Origin: Candidatus Kosakonia sp. 282A-S69
GTDB lineage: Bacteria > Pseudomonadota > Gammaproteobacteria > Enterobacterales > Enterobacteriaceae
Assembly: GCF_029433855.1 (NCBI RefSeq)
Contig: NZ_JAROAU010000003.1
Coordinates: 657,406 to 721,405 of the forward strand
Length of the DNA: 64,000 bases
Direction of reading: 5' to 3'
Shown: positions 20,559-30,236 of the stretch, one piece after another
How positions within the stretch are numbered: the first letter of the stretch is position 1
How the letters are laid out: each line of letters opens with the position of its first letter
Program-made: the position numbers and the translations under genes
The notes under the pieces: generated by a model
What the model saw: only the letters and a program-made list of their open reading frames with translations
What the model was told of the DNA's origin: nothing
Database searches by the model: none

Positions 20559-22220
20559 TTACGCTGCCAGCAGCTCTTTGGCATTCGCCAGCGCGTTACG
20601 CGTCACTTCGCTTCCGCCCAGCAGACGCGCCAGTTCCTGCAGACGCGCTCGTTTATCCAGCGGCTGCATATGGGTTTCCGTCATCGCGCCATCGGTCTCT
20701 TTGCTGACATAGAAGTGGTGATGCCCGCAACCGGCTACCTGCGGCAGGTGCGTCACGCACATAACCTGCGTTGATTCACCCAACTGGCGCAGCATTTTAC
20801 CGACAACGGCCGCAGTCGGGCCGCTGATACCCACGTCCACTTCATCAAAGATCAGCGCCGGGGTTTCCATCTTACGGGCGGTAATCACCTGAATCGCCAG
20901 CGCAATACGCGACAGCTCACCACCCGAAGCGACTTTGGCAATCGCCTGCAGCGGCTGACCCGGGTTGGTGGTTACGCGGAACTCAATGCGATCCGCACCG
21001 TCCGCCGTCAGCGTATGGTCATTGAACGCCACATCGATCTCAAACACGCCGTGCGGCATGGAGAGTAAGTGCATACTTTCGGTGATCAGCTGGCTGAGCT
21101 CCTGCGCATACTTCACGCGCTGCGCATGCAGCTGCTGTGCGCACTCCAGCGCCAGCTGATGATGATGGCTAACTGCCAGCGCCAGCGTCTCTTGCGAATC
21201 TGCCTGATCTTCAAGCAGCTGTTGCTCATCCAGCAGAGACTGGTGGAACTGCGGTAGCTCTTCCGGCGCGATGTGGTGCTTGCGCGCCAGTGAGATCTGG
21301 CGAGAGATACGCTGCTCCAGCTCGTAAAGGCGGTTCGGATCGAGGTCTAAACGGTCACAGTAGTGGCGCAGCTCGTCGCTGGCTTCGCTGATCTGAATCG
21401 CCGCCTCTTCCAGCATCTCCAGCACGCTGGAGAGACGCGTATCCATGCCGGTCAGCTCCGTGAGCAGCTGGCGAGCGCTGTAGAGCTGGCTCTGCAGGTT
21501 AACGTCTTCACCATCAGCAAGTACATTCAGCGCATGCTGGCTGGTGGAAAGCAGCTGTCCGCTGTTGGCGAGACGCTTGTACTCTTCATCAATCTGTTCA
21601 AATTCGCCCGGCTGCGGGCTGAACTCATTAAGCTCTTTCAACTGATAGTGCAGCAGCTCGGCGCGCGCCGCGCGCTCCTGGCTCTGCTGCTGGTGCTGCG
21701 CCAGTTCACGGCAGCTTTGATGCCATGCGCGGTAGCGCTCCGTCATTTGCTGAGTGAGCGCATACTCACCGGCATAGCCATCAAGCAGAGTTTTCTGGTG
21801 TTCGGATTTAATCAGCAGCTGATGCGCATGCTGACCATGGATCTGAATAAGCAGCTGGCCCAGTTCGCGGAGTTGGGAAAGGGGAACGGCAGTGCCGTTG
21901 ATAAAGCCACGCGAGCGGCCATCGCTGCTGATGACGCGGCGAAGTAAACACTCACGTCCATCTTCAAGCTGGTTCTCTTCGAGCCAGCGCTGTGCGGCAG
22001 GGGTATCTTTCAGGGCGAAGCGAGCGCAGAGATCGGCGCGCTGGGCACCCGCGCGTACCATGTCAGCTTCAGCGCGACCGCCAAGGCAGAGGCCGAGCGC
22101 GTCAATCGCAATAGATTTACCTGCGCCGGTTTCGCCGGTAATAGCCGTCATCCCGCTATTAAAATCGATCTCAAGCTCACGAACGATAGCAAAATTACTG
22201 ATGGTGAGTTGTGCCAACAT
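20559..22220 (-). CDS. recN: DNA repair protein RecN
   Basis: 553 residues, SMC-like. Walker A GETGAGKS is at residues 29-36, a long coiled-coil middle follows, and the C-terminal half has ABC signature [16 protein letters not shown] and Walker [11 protein letters not shown]. It acts early in double-strand-break repair. Two consensus LexA boxes overlap its promoter, as in E. coli, so it is SOS-induced. Confidence 0.97.
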   Translation of the reverse strand: MLAQLTISNFAIVRELEIDFNSGMTAITGETGAGKSIAIDALGLCLGGRAEADMVRAGAQRADLCARFALKDTPAAQRWLEENQLEDGRECLLRRVISSDGRSRGFINGTAVPLSQLRELGQLLIQIHGQHAHQLLIKSEHQKTLLDGYAGEYALTQQMTERYRAWHQSCRELAQHQQQSQERAARAELLHYQLKELNEFSPQPGEFEQIDEEYKRLANSGQLLSTSQHALNVLADGEDVNLQSQLYSARQLLTELTGMDTRLSSVLEMLEEAAIQISEASDELRHYCDRLDLDPNRLYELEQRISRQISLARKHHIAPEELPQFHQSLLDEQQLLEDQADSQETLALAVSHHHQLALECAQQLHAQRVKYAQELSQLITESMHLLSMPHGVFEIDVAFNDHTLTADGADRIEFRVTTNPGQPLQAIAKVASGGELSRIALAIQVITARKMETPALIFDEVDVGISGPTAAVVGKMLRQLGESTQVMCVTHLPQVAGCGHHHFYVSKETDGAMTETHMQPLDKRARLQELARLLGGSEVTRNALANAKELLAA

Positions 22221-22246
22221 GGTTGCTTTCCTGTATGAAAAACCAT

Positions 22247-22288
22247 AACTGTGTTTTCGTACAGTATAAACTGGAATTATATACAGTA
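22247..22288 (-). promoter_or_regulatory. Two LexA boxes in the recN promoter
   Basis: Two 20-bp boxes with CTG-N10-CAG cores: 22269-22288 and 22247-22266, read on either strand. A -10 element TATACT (minus strand, 22263-22268) lies between them, so LexA would cover the promoter. Confidence 0.9.
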
Positions 22289-22306
22289 AAGCCCCGTAGC
22301 CGCTTT

Positions 22307-23185
22307 TCAGAACAATTTTTTCGACCAGCCGAGTTTAGAGCTTAACGTGTTGAAATAGCTATAATCTTTCGGGTGAATGAGATTCAGATGATAGTCACAG
22401 CGGCGGATTAATACATCTTCGCCCTCCTGAATCGGCAGCGCGATCTGGCTGTCGCAACTGATTTCCAGGTCGCTACGGCGATGGGAAAAGCGCAGGCGAA
22501 TTGTGCTGCTGCTGTTAATCACCAGCGGGCGCGCCGACAGGGTATGCGGGAACATCGGCACCAGCGTAATGGCATCCAGTGAAGGGGTGAGAATCGGGCC
22601 GCCCGCCGAGAGCGAGTAGGCCGTTGAGCCGGTTGGTGTGGAGATAATCAGGCCATCCGAGCGCTGTGAGAAGGCAAACACTTCATCAATATAAACTTCA
22701 AATTCAATCATATGTGCCACTTTGCCAGGATGCAGCACCACTTCATTGATGGCGGTGCTGATGCGCTTCTGGCAATCCTGTTGGCACACCTGCACTTCAA
22801 GCAGGAATCTTTTCTCTGCAATGTAATGCCCCTCAAGCACATCAGCCAGCTGCTGTTGCGCATTATCGGGGTCGAGATCGGTCAGAAAGCCAAGGTTGCC
22901 GCGGTTGATGCCAATCACTTTAATGTCGTAACGCGCCAGCGTGCGCGCCGCGCCAAGCATATTGCCATCGCCGCCGACTACCACCGCCAGATCCGCCTGC
23001 TGCCCAATGTCTGCCAGCGTGCCGGTTCTCACATGCGAGAGTTTCAACTCCTGGGCAATACGCTGTTCAACCATCACGTCATAGCCTTTAGCATGCAGCC
23101 AGCGGTAGAGCATTTCATGTGTGGTGAGCGCGGTAGGGTGGCGCGGGTGCCCGACAATACCAATACACTTGAAATGTTGGGTCAT
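22307..23185 (-). CDS. nadK: NAD kinase
   Basis: 292 residues from the ATG at 23185 ([17 protein letters not shown]), the same length as in E. coli. An upstream in-frame ATG would extend into the grpE promoter and is not credible. The catalytic GGDG motif is at residues 71-74, and the second nucleotide-binding motif [13 protein letters not shown] is present. It phosphorylates NAD to NADP. It is divergent from grpE. Confidence 0.97.
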   Translation of the reverse strand: MTQHFKCIGIVGHPRHPTALTTHEMLYRWLHAKGYDVMVEQRIAQELKLSHVRTGTLADIGQQADLAVVVGGDGNMLGAARTLARYDIKVIGINRGNLGFLTDLDPDNAQQQLADVLEGHYIAEKRFLLEVQVCQQDCQKRISTAINEVVLHPGKVAHMIEFEVYIDEVFAFSQRSDGLIISTPTGSTAYSLSAGGPILTPSLDAITLVPMFPHTLSARPLVINSSSTIRLRFSHRRSDLEISCDSQIALPIQEGEDVLIRRCDYHLNLIHPKDYSYFNTLSSKLGWSKKLF

Positions 23186-23234
23186 TTTCTGCGGGTCCTT
23201 GTGGCGAATGAATGATGACAATCTGACTTGTTCC

Positions 23235-23260
23235 CTTGAATCCTGGAAACGTATCCCCAT
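23235..23260 (+). promoter_or_regulatory. Sigma-32 heat-shock promoter of grpE
   Basis: CTTGAA (23235-23240), a 14-bp spacer, then CCCCAT (23255-23260), close to the RpoH consensus. It lies 47 bp before the grpE ATG. Confidence 0.9.
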
Positions 23261-23307
23261 AATAATGCAGGTTAGCGAGATGATTGCAAAAAAACGCGGA
23301 GAAATTC

Positions 23308-23904
23308 ATGAGTAGTGAAGAACAGAAAACGCCTGACGGGCAGTCCCCGGAAGAAATTATCAAGGAACAGCACGACGACGTTGAGGCGGTAGTTGAGCCT
23401 GACGAAGCCGCTGAGCAGGTGGATCCGCGCGATGAGAAAATTGCGAACCTGGAAGCGCAGTTAGCAGCAGCGGAAAACCGCGAGCGCGAGACGGTGTTGC
23501 GTATCAAAGCGGAGATGGAAAACCTGCGTCGCCGTACCGAACTGGATATCGAGAAAGCGCACAAATTCGCGCTGGAGAAGTTCATTAATGAACTGCTGCC
23601 GGTCATCGACAGTCTGGATCGCGCGCTGGAAGTGGCTGACAAAGAGAATGCCGAGATGGCGCCGATGGTCGAAGGCATCGAACTGACCCTGAAAAACATG
23701 CTGGATGTGGTGAAGAAATTTGGTGTCGAAGTGATTGCCGACACCAACGTTCCGCTGGATCCGAATGTGCATCAGGCGATTGCGATGGTCGAGTCGGAAG
23801 AGGTCAGCGCTGGCAACGTGCTGGGTGTGATGCAAAAAGGGTTCACCCTGAATGGTCGCACCATTCGCGCCGCGATGGTCACCGTCGCTAAAGCAAAAGC
23901 GTAA
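23308..23904 (+). CDS. grpE: Nucleotide exchange factor GrpE
   Basis: 198 residues from the ATG at 23308 ([12 protein letters not shown]), preceded by GCGGAG. An acidic disordered N-terminus is followed by a long dimerising helix (~40-130) and the C-terminal beta domain with [25 protein letters not shown]. It releases ADP from DnaK. It is heat-inducible through the RpoH promoter just upstream. Confidence 0.97.
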   Translation: MSSEEQKTPDGQSPEEIIKEQHDDVEAVVEPDEAAEQVDPRDEKIANLEAQLAAAENRERETVLRIKAEMENLRRRTELDIEKAHKFALEKFINELLPVIDSLDRALEVADKENAEMAPMVEGIELTLKNMLDVVKKFGVEVIADTNVPLDPNVHQAIAMVESEEVSAGNVLGVMQKGFTLNGRTIRAAMVTVAKAKA

Positions 23905-23910
23905 AACTAA

Positions 23911-23939
23911 AACCCTCTCATGCTGAGAGGGTTTTTTTT
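23911..23939 (+). terminator. Terminator of grpE, shared with corB
   Basis: AACCCTCTCA and TGAGAGGGTT form a 10-bp stem with loop TGC, followed by a run of T. The other strand has AAAA before the stem, so it may also end corB transcripts. Confidence 0.88.
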
Positions 23940-25224
23940 ACTCCGTCACGCTCTCACGCAGCGCTTTAACCGGGATCACTTTTACCTGCTTAATCATGTT
24001 CTCCTGCACATCGAGAATATCGATATCATACTGCTCAATGCGCACGCGCGTGCCCGCCGCCGGGATCTCTTCCAGCTCTTCAAGCACCATACCGTTAATG
24101 GTCCGCGCTTCATCTTCCGGTAACCGCCAGTTAAAGGCTTTGTTCAGCTCGCGCACGCTGGCGCTGCCGTCAATAATGACCGAGCCGTCATTCTGCGGCG
24201 TGGCTTCATCCGCCAGCGCAGGCGACATGGAGGTGGTGAAGTCACCGACAATCTCTTCGAGAATATCTTCGACCGTCACCAGCCCCTGAATATCGCCATA
24301 CTCATCTACTACCAGGCCGACTTTCTTCTTATTACGTTGAAACTTCACCAGTTGCACGCTAAGCGGCGTGCCTTCCGGCACGTAGTAGATTTCATCCGCG
24401 GCGCGTAGCATCACCTCTTTAGTAAACTCATTTTTCTCGGTCATCAGGCGATAGGCTTCACGTACGCGCAGCATGCTGATGGCGTCATCCAGTGAGTCGC
24501 GATAGAGCACAATGCGCCCGTGCGGGGAGTGGGTCAGCTGGCGAACAATCGATTTCCAGTCATCATTGATATCGATACCGACAATCTCATTGCGCGGCAC
24601 CATGATGTCATCGACGTTGACCTTCTCCAGATCGAGAATCGACAGCAGCATATCCTGGTTGCGGCGGGAAATTTTCGAGCGCGACTCATGAACGATGGTG
24701 CGCAACTCCTCTTTGCTGAGCGCGCCGCTAACCACCACATCGGCTTTAATGCCAATCATGCGCATCAAAATCCGCGTTACGCCATTCAGCAGCCACACCA
24801 GCGGCAGCATGATAATTTGCAGCGGGCCGAGCAGCAGGCTGCTGGGAAAGGCGACCTTTTCCGGGTAGAGGGCGGCGATGGTTTTTGGCAGCACTTCAGA
24901 AAAGACCAGCACCACAAAGGTCAGCACACCGGTGGCGATAGCAACACCGGCGTTACCGTACAGGCGCATGCCGACAATGGTCGCCAGCGACGAGGCGAGA
25001 ATATTGACCAGGTTGTTGCCGATCAGCACAAGGCTAATCAGGCGATCCGGCTTACGCAGCAACTTTTCGACACGTTTGGCCGCACGGTTGCCCTGTTTTG
25101 CCATATGGCGCAAGCGGTAGCGGTTGAGGGTCATCATTCCGGTTTCTGAACCGGAGAAATAGGCTGAAACCACGACCATGATGATAAGGGTAATAATCAG
25201 CGTCGTGGTGGAGATGTGTTCCAG
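23938..25224 (-). CDS. corB: CorB/YfjD, CNNM-CBS-CorC family membrane protein
   Basis: 428 residues if translation begins at a CTG codon at 25224 (xEHISTTTLIITLIIMVVVSAYFSG). AAGGAG lies six bases upstream of that codon, there is an in-frame stop seven codons further up, and the length then equals that of the E. coli protein. The next ATG, at 25179, would remove most of the first membrane helix. Domain order is DUF21/CNNM membrane domain (1-~180), tandem CBS domains (~200-330) and a CorC-HlyC domain (~345-425). The family is linked to Mg/Co transport or resistance. It lies 16 bp after ypjD. Confidence 0.92.
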   Translation of the reverse strand: MEHISTTTLIITLIIMVVVSAYFSGSETGMMTLNRYRLRHMAKQGNRAAKRVEKLLRKPDRLISLVLIGNNLVNILASSLATIVGMRLYGNAGVAIATGVLTFVVLVFSEVLPKTIAALYPEKVAFPSSLLLGPLQIIMLPLVWLLNGVTRILMRMIGIKADVVVSGALSKEELRTIVHESRSKISRRNQDMLLSILDLEKVNVDDIMVPRNEIVGIDINDDWKSIVRQLTHSPHGRIVLYRDSLDDAISMLRVREAYRLMTEKNEFTKEVMLRAADEIYYVPEGTPLSVQLVKFQRNKKKVGLVVDEYGDIQGLVTVEDILEEIVGDFTTSMSPALADEATPQNDGSVIIDGSASVRELNKAFNWRLPEDEARTINGMVLEELEEIPAAGTRVRIEQYDIDILDVQENMIKQVKVIPVKALRESVTE

Positions 25225-25240
25225 GGGGAACTCCTTTGCT

Positions 25241-26029
25241 TTAACTTACGAAATGTTGCAGGACGCGGCTGCCGAAATAGGCGAGCGTCAAAATACCAGC
25301 GCCTGCGACGTTGAACCAGACGACGCGACGACCGCGCCAGCCTTCATGATAGTGTCCCCACAGCAGGACAATATAGACAAACCAGGCGATGATCGAGAGC
25401 ACCGCTTTGTCGATATTTTCCATACTGAACAGGTTTTGCATATAGAACAGGCCGGTGCAGAGCGTCAGCGTCAGCAACACCACACCCACTTGGGTGATAT
25501 GGAACATTTTGCGTTCAATCACCAGCAGCGGCGGCATTTCGCTGCTGAAAGCCAGCTTTTTATTCTTCAGCTGATAATCGATCCACGCCAGCTGGAGCGC
25601 ATACATTGCCGCGATAATTAAGGTGGCATAGGCGAACAGCGACAGACCGATATGCACCATCATGCCGGGCGTCGTTTCCAGATGGGTGATGAACTCGTTC
25701 GGCATGAAAATGGCGAAAGCGAGATTGATTAACGCGAATGTATAAACAATCGGTAGCAGCAGCCAGCCGCGGTTTTTCGAGGCGACAATCGTCATCACCG
25801 TACAGATCATTAGACTGACCAGTGAACCGACATTCAGCAGGCTGAGGTTTTGACCACCATCGTCGGGGAAGATGCGCTCTTTCAGTCCGAAGCCGTGGAA
25901 TATAAGCGCAAGGACCGCCGAAAAGATGGCCATTTTGCGCCAGCCGCTGTTTTTTTGTAACAGGCTGGGAACAATCAGCGCAATACTGGTTGAGTAGGCG
26001 ACAAGAGCGATCAGGGCAAAAACGGGCAT
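25241..26029 (-). CDS. ypjD: Inner membrane protein YpjD (CcsA/CcmC-like)
   Basis: 262 residues from the ATG at 26029 (MPVFALIALVAYSTSI), the usual family start; the longer upstream reading overlaps the ffh promoter. It has about eight membrane helices, with the cytochrome-assembly family motif region around LLLWGHYHEGWRG. Its exact function is not settled; it travels with corB and has been named corE. It is divergent from ffh. Confidence 0.92.
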   Translation of the reverse strand: MPVFALIALVAYSTSIALIVPSLLQKNSGWRKMAIFSAVLALIFHGFGLKERIFPDDGGQNLSLLNVGSLVSLMICTVMTIVASKNRGWLLLPIVYTFALINLAFAIFMPNEFITHLETTPGMMVHIGLSLFAYATLIIAAMYALQLAWIDYQLKNKKLAFSSEMPPLLVIERKMFHITQVGVVLLTLTLCTGLFYMQNLFSMENIDKAVLSIIAWFVYIVLLWGHYHEGWRGRRVVWFNVAGAGILTLAYFGSRVLQHFVS

Positions 26030-26197
26030 AGGCGTGTCGACAGTTGACCAAGAGAGAAAGAGAAGCAGTATAACGTTACGTGACCCAGCCTCCAACAGTT
26101 CCATCACATACAGCCGCGATGTCTTCATGCTATACTGCGGCGAATTTCTGTTATGCGTCGCGCTGGCGGCCAATCGTATCACCTCAGGCGAGAGACA

Positions 26198-27559
26198 ATG
26201 TTTGATAATTTAACCGATCGTTTGTCGCGCTCACTGCGCAATATCAGTGGCCGTGGACGCCTCACTGAAGACAACATCAAAGAGACCCTGCGCGAAGTGC
26301 GTATGGCGCTGCTGGAAGCCGACGTTGCGCTGCCGGTAGTGCGTGACTTTATCAACCGCGTGAAAGAGAAAGCGGTAGGCCACGAGGTCAACAAGAGTCT
26401 GACTCCGGGCCAGGAGTTCGTCAAAATCGTGCGCAACGAACTGGTTGCCGCGATGGGAGAAGAGAACCAGAGCCTCAACCTGGCGGCGCAGCCGCCGGCA
26501 GTGGTGCTGATGGCGGGCCTGCAGGGTGCGGGTAAAACCACCAGCGTCGGTAAGCTCGGTAAGTTCCTGCGCGAAAAGCACAAGAAGAAAGTGATGGTCG
26601 TCTCTGCGGACGTTTACCGCCCGGCGGCGATCAAACAGCTGGAGACGCTGGCGCAGCAGGTTGACGTCGATTTCTTCCCCTCTGACGTCGCACAAAAGCC
26701 GGTCGACATCGTTAACGCGGCGCTGAAAGAGGCGAAGCTGAAGTTTTATGACGTGCTGCTGGTGGATACCGCCGGTCGTCTGCACGTTGATGAAGCGATG
26801 ATGGAGGAGATCAAACAGGTTCACGCGGCGATTAAGCCCGTCGAGACACTGTTTGTGGTCGACGCCATGACCGGTCAGGATGCTGCTAACACCGCGAAGG
26901 CGTTTAATGAAGCGCTGCCGTTGACCGGCGTCGTGCTGACCAAAGTAGATGGTGATGCCCGCGGCGGTGCGGCGCTCTCTATCCGCCACATCACGGGTAA
27001 ACCCATTAAGTTCCTCGGCGTCGGTGAGAAAACCGAAGCGCTGGAGCCGTTCCACCCGGATCGAATCGCATCGCGTATCCTCGGTATGGGCGACGTGCTG
27101 TCACTGATCGAAGATATCGAAAGCAAAGTTGACCGCGCGCAGGCTGAAAAGCTGGCGAACAAGCTGAAAAAAGGTGACGGCTTCGATCTGACCGACTTCC
27201 TTGAGCAGCTGCGTCAGATGAAAAACATGGGCGGTATGGCGAGCCTGATGGGTAAGCTGCCGGGCATGGGGCAAATCCCGGACAACGTTAAAGCGCAGAT
27301 GGATGACAAAGTGCTGGTGCGTATGGAAGCGATCATCAACTCGATGACCTTCAAAGAGCGCGCTAACCCGGACATCATTAAAGGCTCGCGCAAACGCCGC
27401 ATCGCCGCAGGTTGTGGTATGCAGGTACAGGATGTTAACCGTCTGCTCAAGCAGTTCGACGACATGCAGCGCATGATGAAGAAGATGAAGAAGGGCGGCA
27501 TGGCGAAGATGATGCGCGGGATGAAGGGGATGATGCCGCCTGGTTTCCCTGGTCGCTAA
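26198..27559 (+). CDS. ffh: Signal recognition particle protein Ffh
   Basis: 453 residues from the ATG at 26198 (MFDNLTDRLSRSLRN), the same length as in E. coli. The N-domain is ~1-90, the GTPase has G1 GLQGAGKTT near 107, DTAGR and TKVDGDARGG, and the Met-rich M-domain (~300-453) ends in a KKMKKGGMAKMMRGMKGM tail. With 4.5S RNA it targets inner membrane proteins co-translationally. Confidence 0.98.
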   Translation: MFDNLTDRLSRSLRNISGRGRLTEDNIKETLREVRMALLEADVALPVVRDFINRVKEKAVGHEVNKSLTPGQEFVKIVRNELVAAMGEENQSLNLAAQPPAVVLMAGLQGAGKTTSVGKLGKFLREKHKKKVMVVSADVYRPAAIKQLETLAQQVDVDFFPSDVAQKPVDIVNAALKEAKLKFYDVLLVDTAGRLHVDEAMMEEIKQVHAAIKPVETLFVVDAMTGQDAANTAKAFNEALPLTGVVLTKVDGDARGGAALSIRHITGKPIKFLGVGEKTEALEPFHPDRIASRILGMGDVLSLIEDIESKVDRAQAEKLANKLKKGDGFDLTDFLEQLRQMKNMGGMASLMGKLPGMGQIPDNVKAQMDDKVLVRMEAIINSMTFKERANPDIIKGSRKRRIAAGCGMQVQDVNRLLKQFDDMQRMMKKMKKGGMAKMMRGMKGMMPPGFPGR

Positions 27560-27702
27560 AACAAGGGTATAAGGCTATCTTGTTTGCCATTTTAGCCCCG
27601 GGGTGTGCTCGAAATGCTCACGTACTACGTGTACGCTCCGCTTTCTGTGCGCACGCCGGAACTAAACTGGCCGCACCGATATACGCCTTATTTCCCTTGT
27701 TT
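27558..27702. repeat. Long imperfect inverted repeat between ffh and rpsP
   Basis: The whole ffh-rpsP spacer starts with a ~145-bp near-palindrome. AAACAAGGGTATAAGGC at the left end matches AAACAAGGGAAATAAGGC read inward from the right end. GCCATTTTAGCCCCGGGGTG matches GCCAGTTTAGTTCCGGCGTG further in. The centre holds CACGTACTACGTG. It would fold into one long RNA hairpin right after the ffh stop codon. It resembles dispersed intergenic repeats of enterobacteria but is not a standard REP or ERIC element. Confidence 0.75.
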
Positions 27703-27756
27703 GCTTTATCCTGATTGCAATTCCCCCCAAAATCAGTAAAATTTTCGGGCTTTTAA

Positions 27757-28065
<309 letters not shown>

Positions 28066-28083
28066 TCTGTCACGGTGGTCATG

Positions 28084-28632
28084 ATGAGCAAGCAACAAAC
28101 CGCATCGGCCCCTGCTGAGCCAATTATTGTTGGCAAACTGGGATCTTCTTACGGAATTCGTGGTTGGCTCAGAGTGTTTTCCTCCACCGAAGACGCCGAA
28201 AGCATTTTTGACTATCAGCCCTGGTTTATCCAGAAGGCGGGTCAGTGGCAGAGCATCGAGCTGGAAAGCTGGCGCTACCACAATCAGGATATCGTCATCA
28301 AGCTGAAAGGCGTTGACGATCGCGATGCCGCGAATCTTCTGACGAATTGCGAAATTCTCGTTGATTCCGCGCAGTTGCCGGAACTGGAAGAGGGTGACTA
28401 TTACTGGAAAGACCTTATGGGTTGCCAGGTAGTGACCACCGAAGGTTACAGCCTCGGTAAAGTCGTCGATATGATGGAAACCGGGTCGAATGACGTTCTC
28501 GTCATCAAGGCAAACCTGAAAGATGCGTTCGGTATCAAGGAGCGGTTGGTTCCGTTCCTCGATGGGCAGGTTATCAAGAAAGTCGATCTCGCTACTCAAA
28601 CCATTGAAGTAGATTGGGATCCTGGTTTTTAA
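28084..28632 (+). CDS. rimM: Ribosome maturation factor RimM
   Basis: 182 residues from the ATG at 28084 ([13 protein letters not shown]), as in E. coli. The N-terminal RimM domain has [19 protein letters not shown], and the C-terminal PRC-barrel has [12 protein letters not shown] and RLVPFL. It helps mature the 30S head and binds S19. It is 18 bp after rpsP. Confidence 0.98.
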   Translation: MSKQQTASAPAEPIIVGKLGSSYGIRGWLRVFSSTEDAESIFDYQPWFIQKAGQWQSIELESWRYHNQDIVIKLKGVDDRDAANLLTNCEILVDSAQLPELEEGDYYWKDLMGCQVVTTEGYSLGKVVDMMETGSNDVLVIKANLKDAFGIKERLVPFLDGQVIKKVDLATQTIEVDWDPGF

Positions 28633-28662
28633 ACCTCCGGATATACGGTAAAAGACGGCGCT

Positions 28663-29433
28663 ATGTGGATTGGCATAATCAGCCTGTTTCCTGAAATGTT
28701 CCGCGCGATTACCGACTACGGGGTAACTGGCCGGGCAGTAAAAAAAGGCCTGCTGAGCATTGAGAGCTGGAGTCCGCGTGACTTCGCTCATGACCGACAC
28801 CGTACCGTGGACGAACGTCCTTACGGCGGCGGACCGGGAATGCTAATGATGGTGAACCCTTTACGGGACGCCATTCACGCAGCGAAAGCCGCGGCGGGTG
28901 AAGGCGCGAAGGTGATTTATCTTTCGCCTCAGGGACGCAAGCTTGATCAAGCGGGCGTGAGCGAACTGGCTACCAATCAGAAACTGATTCTGGTGTGCGG
29001 TCGCTACGAAGGGATAGATGAGCGGGTAATCCAGACCGAGATTGACGAAGAGTGGTCTATTGGTGATTACGTGCTCAGCGGCGGTGAGCTGCCAGCAATG
29101 ACGCTGATTGACTCGGTTTCCCGGTTTATTCCAGGGGTACTGGGCCACGAAGCTTCAGCAACGGAAGACTCCTTTGCTGATGGATTGCTGGACTGCCCGC
29201 ACTATACTCGTCCTGAAGTGTTAGAAGGGATGGAAGTACCGGCGGTATTGCTGTCGGGAAATCATGCCGAGATACGTCGCTGGCGTCTGAAGCAGTCGCT
29301 GGGCCGCACCTGGCTTAGAAGACCTGAACTTCTGGAAAACCTGGCTCTGACTGAAGAGCAAGCAAGGTTGCTGGCGGAGTTCAAAAGCGAACACGCACAA
29401 CAGCAGCAACAGAAACATGATGGGATGGCCTAA
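28663..29433 (+). CDS. trmD: tRNA (guanine-N1)-methyltransferase TrmD
   Basis: 256 residues. The SPOUT methyltransferase makes m1G37 in tRNAs, protecting against +1 frameshifting. The trefoil-knot motifs are clear: [27 protein letters not shown] and [16 protein letters not shown]. The C-terminal helical domain ends in a Gln/His-rich tail. It lies 30 bp after rimM. Confidence 0.98.
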   Translation: MWIGIISLFPEMFRAITDYGVTGRAVKKGLLSIESWSPRDFAHDRHRTVDERPYGGGPGMLMMVNPLRDAIHAAKAAAGEGAKVIYLSPQGRKLDQAGVSELATNQKLILVCGRYEGIDERVIQTEIDEEWSIGDYVLSGGELPAMTLIDSVSRFIPGVLGHEASATEDSFADGLLDCPHYTRPEVLEGMEVPAVLLSGNHAEIRRWRLKQSLGRTWLRRPELLENLALTEEQARLLAEFKSEHAQQQQQKHDGMA

Positions 29434-29471
29434 GCCCTCCAAATATCAGTTTACCCAGGATAAGAGATTAA

Positions 29472-29822
<351 letters not shown>

Positions 29823-29860
29823 GATTGCGCACGCGCTACATCCAAAGCGTGTTATAGAAC

Positions 29861-29893
29861 AAGGGGTTAGCGTAATGCTAACCCCTTTTTTAT
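29861..29893 (+). terminator. Terminator of the trmD operon
   Basis: AAGGGGTTAGC and GCTAACCCCTT form an 11-bp stem with loop GTAAT, followed by TTTTTTATTG. The prophage boundary begins just after it. Confidence 0.92.
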
Positions 29894-29899
29894 TGTCAG

Positions 29900-29924
29900 T
29901 GGCGGCAGAGTGGCGGCAGAAAAT
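29900..29924 (+). repeat. Candidate left attachment repeat (attL)
   Basis: TGGCGGCAGAGTGGCGGCAG plus AAAAT, matching 22 of 25 positions of a copy at 51040-51064 in the end of int. It sits directly after the rplS terminator. A second shared word, GAAAATCAGG, occurs here at 29919-29928 and at 51110-51119, so the exact core is uncertain. Confidence 0.4.
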
Positions 29925-29946
29925 CAGGCGATCTACAGGCATAAAA

Positions 29947-29966
29947 AAGCCTGCGGATGCAGGCTT
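29947..29966 (-). terminator. Terminator of ogr
   Basis: AAGCCTGC and GCAGGCTT form an 8-bp stem with loop ATCC on the minus strand, followed by TTTTTT. It lies just past the ogr stop and marks the end of the phage transcript at this boundary. Confidence 0.85.
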
Positions 29967-29981
29967 AATGAGGCTGCGACG

Positions 29982-30176
29982 TCAGCGCAGACTGGAAGGC
30001 GAAGCAGTGGGCACTGTCACAGGCCGGACAATATAGCGCGCAAGCGATTCATGGGTGACAAATGTACAACCACACTCAACGTTCTGACACTGGTGATAAC
30101 GCTCTTTCGTTTCGGTACTGAGGTAGCGGCTTGAGCGCGCATGCGCGGCCTGCTGGCATACCGGACAATGCATCAT
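29982..30176 (-). CDS. ogr: Ogr/Delta-family zinc-finger activator of late transcription
   Basis: 64 residues with the CPVC and CQNVEC pairs that bind zinc in P2 Ogr, 186 B and P4 Delta. It activates phage late promoters through the alpha subunit of RNA polymerase. The start has GGAGG upstream. Its own promoter (TTGCAT, 16 bp, TATCAT) has a CI-type operator over the -35, as known for 186 pB. Six candidate target sites are found in this prophage (GTTGT-N12-(C/A)CA). Confidence 0.92.
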   Translation of the reverse strand: MMHCPVCQQAAHARSSRYLSTETKERYHQCQNVECGCTFVTHESLARYIVRPVTVPTASPSSLR

Positions 30177-30206
30177 AATGGGGCCTCCTTCGTGTTTATG
30201 CCAGTT

Positions 30207-30236
30207 ATGATAACTCCAGAACTTGCAAATGCAAGT
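30207..30236 (-). promoter_or_regulatory. ogr promoter with CI operator (pB-like)
   Basis: Minus strand: -35 TTGCAT (30229-30234), 16-bp spacer, -10 TATCAT (30207-30212). The perfect dyad ACTTGCAAATGCAAGT (30221-30236) covers the -35. It is the best match in the window to the operator in the cI-cox region, as expected if CI represses ogr directly. Confidence 0.75.
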
